Made by a program: the position numbers and the translations under genes. A stretch of 11,123 nucleotides of DNA from Synechococcus sp. MED850. GTDB taxonomy: Bacteria; Cyanobacteriota; Cyanobacteriia; PCC-6307; Cyanobiaceae. Below are positions 6,373 through 11,123 of this stretch, in pieces; the first letter of the stretch is position 1, and each line of letters starts with the position of its first letter. The stretch covers positions 1-11,123 of the forward strand of contig PAEP01000037.1 of NCBI GenBank assembly GCA_002700765.1. The letters run 5' to 3'. The notes beneath the pieces are model-generated. The model saw only the letters and a program-made list of their open reading frames with translations. It did no database searches and was not told the DNA's origin.

Positions 6373-7250
6373 AGCACCTCTTCGACAACGACGGTGCGAT
6401 CTTCATGGGAGCCCAGCGCGATCCACAGGACTGCCAGGTGGGGGTGTTCGGCGTTCCCTATGACGGAACCACCTCCTTCCGGCCGGGAACCCGGTTCGGG
6501 CCCGCTGCCATACGCAACGTCAGCGAGGGCCTGGAGACCTACTGCCCCCAGCTGGACCGAGATCTGGACGACATCGCCTACGCCGACCTCGGTGCCCTTG
6601 CGATCCCCTTTGGAGCCCCAGAGCCGGTGGTTGAACGCGTCAAGACAGCCACGGAAGCTGTGCTCGACCTTGGACTGAAACCGCTGATGCTGGGAGGAGA
6701 GCATTCGATCAGCTCTGGAGCAGTTTCAGCAGTGGCCGAACGCCATCCCGATCTGGTGCTGGTGCAACTGGATGCCCATGCCGATCTGCGGGAGGAATGG
6801 CTTGGTGCTCGCCACAGCCATGCCTGTGCGATGCGCCGCTGCTTGGAGGTGCTCCCCAGTGGAGATCTGCTCCAGCTTGCCATCCGCAGCGGCACCCGAC
6901 TTGAATTTCAGGAGCTTTGGCACAGTGGACGCCTGATCCAGGACTGCCCAGCGCTGGATCAGGCGATGCAGAACTTGGCAGGCCGGCCGATTTACCTCAC
7001 GGTGGACCTGGACTGGTTCGATCCTTCAGTCCTTCCCGGCACGGGAACCCCAGAACCGGGGGGATTCCATTGGTCTGATTTCGCTCAGGTCTTGCAAGTT
7101 CTTCAAGATCACCGTCTGGTGGGAGCCGACGTTGTCGAACTCGCTCCCCAGTTGGATGTCAGTGGAGCAAGCGCCGTGCTGGCCGCCAAGGTGGTGCGCA
7201 GTCTGGTCCTGTTGATGGCAAGCGAAACAGCAGCCAACAACGACCGATGA
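6369..7250 (+). CDS. speB: Agmatinase / ureohydrolase family protein SpeB
   Basis: Agmatinase converts agmatine to putrescine and urea, which would supply the putrescine for the adjacent SpeE. The 293-residue protein shows all ureohydrolase metal motifs: G-G-E-H-S (109-113, His112), D-A-H-A-D (135-139; Asp135, His137, Asp139) and D-L-D-W-F-D-P (213-219; Asp213, Asp215), so the dimanganese centre is complete. [10 protein letters not shown] (36-45) is another family signature. The ureohydrolase family also holds arginases, guanidinobutyrases and the nickel guanidine hydrolases of cyanobacteria. The speE neighbour and the length favour agmatinase, but sequence alone does not prove it. Its ATG lies within the speE stop (ATGA overlap). 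It converges with the cyclic-nucleotide-domain gene, with 8 bases between stop codons and no terminator visible. Confidence 0.9.
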   Translation: MKHLFDNDGAIFMGAQRDPQDCQVGVFGVPYDGTTSFRPGTRFGPAAIRNVSEGLETYCPQLDRDLDDIAYADLGALAIPFGAPEPVVERVKTATEAVLDLGLKPLMLGGEHSISSGAVSAVAERHPDLVLVQLDAHADLREEWLGARHSHACAMRRCLEVLPSGDLLQLAIRSGTRLEFQELWHSGRLIQDCPALDQAMQNLAGRPIYLTVDLDWFDPSVLPGTGTPEPGGFHWSDFAQVLQVLQDHRLVGADVVELAPQLDVSGASAVLAAKVVRSLVLLMASETAANNDR

Positions 7251-7258
7251 ACAGCGTT

Positions 7259-7672
7259 TCAGTAGAAATGGCAAGCATCGATGCGCTGCTCACGCAATCG
7301 GGCGTGCTGCCGTTCCAGCAGATCGAGCACGAGGGTTGGGTGCTGAAGAATCAGCGTGAGAAAACTGGCACGGTTCAGACGGAACAAAAGCAATGGCGTC
7401 AAGGCTTTGGCATCACGGCTGTGGAATTCACTGGACTCCACCAAATCCTCATAAAAGAACAGCTCTCCCGGGCCATAGCGAATGCGATCGCGAGGTCCAC
7501 TGATCAGTTCAACCAGTCCCCGCTGAGACACATGGACAGCCTGAACTGGCTCACCTCGCCGAAACACCAAGGCACCTGTCGGAAATGTCAACCGATCGCA
7601 CTCCGGATGCTTGGCGATCAACTCAAGCGGTGTTGCTTTGCTGCTCAGAGCTTGGGCCTGCAATACAGACAC
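7259..7672 (-). CDS. Stand-alone cyclic nucleotide-binding (Crp/Fnr-type) domain protein
   Basis: This 137-residue protein reads as one cNMP-binding beta-roll. It has G-A-L-V-F-R-R-G-E-P-V-Q-A-V-H-V-S-Q-R-G-L-V-E-L (33-56), the strand order seen in Crp/Fnr proteins, then Y-G-P-G-E-L-F-F-Y-E-D-L-V (66-78) at the position of the phosphate-binding cassette, and a long C-terminal helix (103-130). There is no helix-turn-helix: the protein stops after that helix, whereas full Crp proteins are about 200-230 residues. The Glu and Arg that normally hold the cyclic phosphate are not clearly present (S-R-D-A-K-A replaces the R-T-A pattern), so it may not bind cAMP. A GTG start at 7672 is supported by GGAAGA, 8 bases upstream. 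The gene converges with speB. Confidence 0.75.
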   Translation of the reverse strand: MSVLQAQALSSKATPLELIAKHPECDRLTFPTGALVFRRGEPVQAVHVSQRGLVELISGPRDRIRYGPGELFFYEDLVESSEFHSRDAKALTPLLLFRLNRASFLTLILQHPTLVLDLLERQHARLREQRIDACHFY

Positions 7673-7761
7673 TTAATCAATCTTCCAATCTGAACATGGA
7701 CTCGCCGAAGCAAGGTTGTTTAGGACACACCCTTGCGAATGTTCACCGTTAATTTTTTCAC

Positions 7762-7980
7762 TTAAGCCAACGCTCGATCCAGTTCAAGCTGACGATCCAG
7801 ATCATCGACGGCGACACTGGCGAGTCTGGGAAGTTGAGGAGCCCTGGGCGTCCAGTGATGGCAGACAATCAGGTCAGACACCTCAGGATGAACCTCCAGC
7901 CGCCGCAACCGACACCAACCGGGATCCATCGCACTGCTGCTGCAGTGCTGACAGGTGCGGCAGCAGTGTCTGCTGGGCAA
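7762..7980 (-). CDS. Small Cys-rich hypothetical protein, possible zinc-binding, 72 aa
   Basis: I do not recognise the family with certainty. A TTG at 7980, directly limited by an in-frame TGA nine bases upstream, opens a frame to TAA at 7764-7762. The product has a spaced Cys pattern: Cys10-x2-Cys13, Cys23 in D-P-G-W-C-R-L-R-R-L, and Cys40-His-His in L-I-V-C-H-H-W, which could bind one zinc. The rest is well formed (R-L-E-V-H-P-E-V, then a tail L-A-S-V-A-V-D-D-L-D-R-Q-L-E-L-D-R-A-L-A), and codon use matches the neighbours. An ATG at 7929 is an alternative start but would remove the CxxC. It lies on the same strand upstream of the cNMP-domain gene and divergent from gcvT. The opposite-strand frame over this region has low-quality, Arg/Ser-rich translation and looks like a shadow. 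Confidence 0.6.
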   Translation of the reverse strand: MPSRHCCRTCQHCSSSAMDPGWCRLRRLEVHPEVSDLIVCHHWTPRAPQLPRLASVAVDDLDRQLELDRALA

Positions 7981-8110
7981 GAAAAAGACTCAGACAGAGT
8001 GCTCAGGGTAAGGACGGTTTCAGGAATGGACCGGACTGGGCACCGGATCTGCCAAAACACTTCCATTTGCTGAAGAGCTCCATAAGATTGCCGGTCTTGA
8101 CCTCCAGCTG

Positions 8111-9214
8111 ATGCCATTGCAGCGCACTCCGCTTCACGATCTCTGTCTGAAGAGCGGCGGCCGGATGGTGCCTTTCGCCGGGTGGGAGATGCCGGTTCAG
8201 TTCAGCGGTCTTGTGCAGGAGCACAAAGCAGTGCGTGAACAGGTGGGCATGTTCGATATTTCGCACATGGGGGTGCTGCGGCTGGAGGGGCGGAACCCGA
8301 AAGATGCTCTTCAACACTTGGTTCCAAGCGATCTGCATCGCGTCGGTCCCGGGGAGGCCTGCTACACGGTTCTTCTCAATGAAAACGCCGGCATCCGGGA
8401 TGATCTGATCGTTTACGACTGCGGCGCCATCGATGCGGAGCGTGGGGTTCTGATCGTGGTGATCAACGCTGCCTGCGCCGACAGCGACACCGCCTGGATC
8501 AGGGCACGGATGGAACCGGAAGGGCTCACCGTGACCGACCTCAAAGCCGGAGGTGTGCTGTTGGCTCTGCAGGGTCCCCAGGCCATTCCCCTGCTGGAAG
8601 CGTTGAGTGGCACGGACCTGACAGGCCTGCCCCGCTTCGGACACCGCGAACTGACCCTGGAGGGCATCAAACAGCCTGTGTTCACAGCCCGCACCGGTTA
8701 CACCGGTGAGGATGGCGTGGAGCTGCTGCTGTCAGCCGACGATGGTCAGACGTTGTGGCAGCAACTGTTGTCCAGAGGCGTGACGCCCTGCGGTCTCGGC
8801 GCCCGAGACACCCTGCGTCTTGAGGCTGCGATGCACCTGTATGGCCAAGACATGGACGCTGCTACGACCCCGTTTGAAGCCAGCCTTGGCTGGCTGGTGC
8901 ATCTCGAGATGCCGGCTGATTTCGTCGGTCGTTCAGCCCTGGAGCGTGCTGCTGAAACCGGTCCGACAAAGCGATTGGTGGGGCTGAAACTTCAGGGACG
9001 GGCCATCGCTCGCCACGACTATCCGGTGCTGCACAACGGCGAGACCGTCGGCGTGGTGACCAGCGGCACCTGGTCTCCCTCGCTGGGGGAGGCGATCGCC
9101 CTGGCTTATGTCCCAACGGACGCTGCCAAAGTCGGCACCGAACTCAGCGTTGAGATCCGCGGCAAGGCCCAACCCGCCACCGTGGTTAAACGCCCCTTCT
9201 ACAAGCGGTCCTGA
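8111..9214 (+). CDS. gcvT: Aminomethyltransferase, glycine cleavage system T protein
   Basis: GcvT takes the aminomethyl group from lipoylated H protein, releases ammonia and forms 5,10-methylenetetrahydrofolate; in cyanobacteria this serves photorespiratory glycine breakdown and one-carbon supply. The 367-residue length is standard. Visible motifs: T-P-L-H-D-L (6-11), V-P-F-A-G-W-E-M-P-V-Q-F (20-31), F-D-I-S-H-M-G (48-54), the folate-site R-D-D-L-I-V-Y (96-102, with the catalytic Asp), T-G-Y-T-G-E-D-G-V-E (195-204), G-L-G-A-R-D-T-L-R-L-E-A (228-239), and S-G-T-W-S-P-S-L (318-325). All key residues are in place. The other gcv genes (gcvH, gcvP) are not in the window. The ATG at 8111 gives the normal N-terminus but has no strong Shine-Dalgarno. 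aspS follows after 50 bases on the same strand. Confidence 0.97.
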   Translation: MPLQRTPLHDLCLKSGGRMVPFAGWEMPVQFSGLVQEHKAVREQVGMFDISHMGVLRLEGRNPKDALQHLVPSDLHRVGPGEACYTVLLNENAGIRDDLIVYDCGAIDAERGVLIVVINAACADSDTAWIRARMEPEGLTVTDLKAGGVLLALQGPQAIPLLEALSGTDLTGLPRFGHRELTLEGIKQPVFTARTGYTGEDGVELLLSADDGQTLWQQLLSRGVTPCGLGARDTLRLEAAMHLYGQDMDAATTPFEASLGWLVHLEMPADFVGRSALERAAETGPTKRLVGLKLQGRAIARHDYPVLHNGETVGVVTSGTWSPSLGEAIALAYVPTDAAKVGTELSVEIRGKAQPATVVKRPFYKRS

Positions 9215-9264
9215 CACGGTCCTGAGCTGTGGGAAACTCGCCTGTCGACGGCTGAGACATCCCG

Positions 9265-11097
9265 ATGCGCAGCAACGGTTGCGGCGACCTGCGCGAAACG
9301 AACATCAATCATTCGGTGCAGCTTTGCGGATGGGTGGACCGGCGCCGCGACCCCGGCGGCGTGATCTTCATTGACCTCCGCGACCGCAGTGGCACCGTCC
9401 AGATCACCGTTGATCCTGATCTGGGAGCCGAGGCTTTTGCCGTTGCGGAACACCTGCGCAGCGAAACCGTGCTGCAGGTGAACGGCAAGGTGCGTGCCCG
9501 TCCTGCTGAATCCCTCAACGACAAGTTGGCCACGGGAGCCGTCGAGGTGCTGGCCAGCGGCATCACCGTGCTCAACAGCGTGAAGGGCAACTTGCCCTTC
9601 CCCGTGTCGGTGCACGACGAGGAGAACACCCGCGAAGAGCTGCGACTGCGCCACCGCTATCTGGATCTGCGCCGCAAGCGCATGAACGACAACCTGCGGC
9701 TGCGGGCCCAGACGATCCAGGCGGCCCGTCGCTTCCTGGAAGACGAAGGCTTCATCGAGGTGGAAACCCCGGTGCTGACCCGTTCCACGCCGGAAGGCGC
9801 CCGCGACTACGTGCTGCCCAGCCGCGTCTGCGGCGGCGACTGGTTCGCCCTGCCCCAGTCCCCTCAGTTGTTCAAGCAGCTGCTGATGGTGGGCGGCATC
9901 GAGCGGTACTACCAAGTGGCGCGCTGCTTCCGCGACGAAGACCTGCGCGCCGACCGCCAGCCGGAGTTCACCCAGCTGGACATCGAGATGAGCTTCATGG
10001 ATCAGGAGGAGATCCTGGAGCTGAATGAATCCCTGATCTGCGCCATCTGGAAGGCCGTGAAGGGCATCGACCTGCCGCGGCCCTTCCCGCGCATGACCTG
10101 GCAGGACGCCATGGAGCGCTACGGCACCGACCGGCCGGACACCCGCTACGGCATGGAGCTCACCAACGTGTCCGACATCGTCAAGGACATGGGCTTCAAG
10201 GTGTTCAGCGGCGCCGTGAAATCCGGCGGTGCGGTGAAGTGCATCGCTGTTCCCGGCGGCAACGACGCCCTCTCCAACGTGCGAATCAAGCCCGGTGGCG
10301 ACGTGTTCAGCGAAGCCCAGAAAGCCGGCGCTGGTGGCCTGGCCTTCATCCGCGTGCGCGATGGCGGTGAGATCGACACCATTGGCGCCATCAAGGACAA
10401 CCTCAGCGACGCGCAGAAGCAGGAGCTGCTCAGCCGCACCGCAGCCGAACCCGGCACCCTGCTGCTGTTCGGCGCCGGCGACACCGCCACGGTGAACAAG
10501 GCCCTCGACCGGGTGCGTCAGTACCTGGCCAAGGAGCTGGGCATGGTCAAGGCCGACCGCGACAACGACCAGTGGAACTTCCTCTGGGTGGTGGACTTCC
10601 CGATGTTCGAGTTCAACAGCGACGAGAACCGTTACGAGGCCCTGCACCACCCCTTCTGCGCTCCCAACACCGACGATCTCGGCAGCGATGCGTCGAAATG
10701 GGCCGACACCCTGCCGGGCGCCCGGGCCCAGGCCTACGACCTGGTGCTCAATGGCCTGGAGCTCGGCGGCGGCTCCCTGCGCATCCATGACTCCGCCCTG
10801 CAGCGCCAGGTGTTGCAGACCGTTGGCCTGCCCCTCGAGGAGGCCCAGGAGCAATTCGGCTTCCTGATGGATGCCCTCGATGTGGGTGCACCTCCCCACG
10901 GCGGCCTGGCCTTCGGTGTGGACCGAATGGTGATGCTGCTCGCGGGTGAAGAATCAATCCGCGACACCATCGCCTTCCCCAAGACCCAGCAGGCCCGCTG
11001 CTTGATGACCAATGCGCCTGGAGGGGTGGCCGACAAGCAACTGGAGGAACTGCATGTGGCCAGCACCTGGGTGGATCCTTCTGAAGAAGACGGCTGA
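9265..11097 (+). CDS. aspS: Aspartyl-tRNA synthetase, bacterial type
   Basis: AspRS charges tRNA-Asp with aspartate and, if non-discriminating, also tRNA-Asn for later amidation by GatCAB. The 610-residue protein is complete: N-terminal OB-fold anticodon-binding domain (about 1-105, [12 protein letters not shown]), class II catalytic core with Q-S-P-Q (198-201), motif 2 F-R-D-E-D (222-226) and motif 3 G-L-A-F-G-V-D-R-M (547-555), and the bacterial GAD insertion (about 290-420). The start at 9265 gives the family N-terminus M-R-S-N-G-C-G-D-L. Position 30 is Pro, a spot known from other AspRS to affect tRNA-Asp versus tRNA-Asn choice. The gene is markedly GC-rich (73% in 10081-10140) with strong codon bias, as expected for high expression. 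It may be cotranscribed with gcvT or have its own promoter in the 50-base gap. Confidence 0.98.
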   Translation: MRSNGCGDLRETNINHSVQLCGWVDRRRDPGGVIFIDLRDRSGTVQITVDPDLGAEAFAVAEHLRSETVLQVNGKVRARPAESLNDKLATGAVEVLASGITVLNSVKGNLPFPVSVHDEENTREELRLRHRYLDLRRKRMNDNLRLRAQTIQAARRFLEDEGFIEVETPVLTRSTPEGARDYVLPSRVCGGDWFALPQSPQLFKQLLMVGGIERYYQVARCFRDEDLRADRQPEFTQLDIEMSFMDQEEILELNESLICAIWKAVKGIDLPRPFPRMTWQDAMERYGTDRPDTRYGMELTNVSDIVKDMGFKVFSGAVKSGGAVKCIAVPGGNDALSNVRIKPGGDVFSEAQKAGAGGLAFIRVRDGGEIDTIGAIKDNLSDAQKQELLSRTAAEPGTLLLFGAGDTATVNKALDRVRQYLAKELGMVKADRDNDQWNFLWVVDFPMFEFNSDENRYEALHHPFCAPNTDDLGSDASKWADTLPGARAQAYDLVLNGLELGGGSLRIHDSALQRQVLQTVGLPLEEAQEQFGFLMDALDVGAPPHGGLAFGVDRMVMLLAGEESIRDTIAFPKTQQARCLMTNAPGGVADKQLEELHVASTWVDPSEEDG

Positions 11098-11123
11098 ACC
11101 GAAACAGAAGCCGGACAGATCCC

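Noticed and set aside
7710..7736. GCAAGG/CCTTGC inverted repeat as a terminator of the Cys-rich gene
   Set aside because: The stem is only 6 bp with a 15-base loop, and no T run follows on the minus strand.
7981..8110. Glycine riboswitch upstream of gcvT
   Set aside because: The 130 bases before gcvT show no recognisable glycine-aptamer core or tandem aptamer structure.
7716..8111. 131-codon plus-strand frame before gcvT
   Set aside because: The composition is unlike a folded protein (runs of Arg, Pro and Cys). It covers the better-looking minus-strand Cys-rich gene and ends at the gcvT start by chance.
9199..10899. 566-codon open frame on the minus strand, antisense to aspS
   Set aside because: It lies entirely opposite the complete, motif-bearing aspS. 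High GC and strong codon bias remove stop codons in the antisense frame. The translation is rich in His, Gln, Val and Gly with no recognisable domain.

Overview
The window looks like the chromosome of a marine picocyanobacterium, most likely marine Synechococcus or a Prochlorococcus of the high-GC MIT9313 type. This is inferred from the proteins and from gene order: mazG, then speE, speB, gcvT and aspS running the same way, plus a cyanobacterial-type DUF2227 protein. No 16S rRNA or other strict marker is present, so the genus is an inference.

Layout. Bases 1-270 hold the C-terminal part of a VOC (glyoxalase-fold) protein, followed by a terminator-like hairpin. Bases 271-799 are mostly non-coding and AT-rich, but contain a probable 45-codon gene at 616-753. 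A tRNA-Val(UAC) gene lies on the minus strand at 800-871. A DUF2227 membrane-associated, probably metal-binding protein and mazG follow on the plus strand. They meet a minus-strand pair, arfB (ribosome rescue) and a dienelactone-hydrolase-family gene, and the last 32 bases of mazG and the hydrolase gene overlap tail to tail. Next come two convergent genes of visibly lower GC: an EamA-type exporter (plus) and an orphan PhnD-like lipoprotein (minus). speE and speB (plus, 4-base overlap) are a polyamine operon. It meets a stand-alone cyclic-nucleotide-binding-domain protein on the minus strand. A small Cys-rich gene lies upstream of that one, also on the minus strand. gcvT (glycine cleavage T protein) and aspS (aspartyl-tRNA synthetase) complete the plus-strand series.

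Function. Most of the window is housekeeping: nucleotide-pool sanitation (MazG), translation (tRNA-Val, ArfB, AspRS), polyamine and arginine metabolism (SpeE, SpeB) and one-carbon/photorespiratory glycine metabolism (GcvT). The accessory-looking part is the AT-rich EamA/PhnD-like pair at about 3440-5400, plus two small unrecognised genes (616-753 and 7762-7980). I found no CRISPR array, insertion sequence, toxin-antitoxin pair, defence island or prophage, and nothing I would call a new multi-gene system. The best leads are the two small genes, the orphan binding protein and the unusual active-site residues of SpeE and AspRS.
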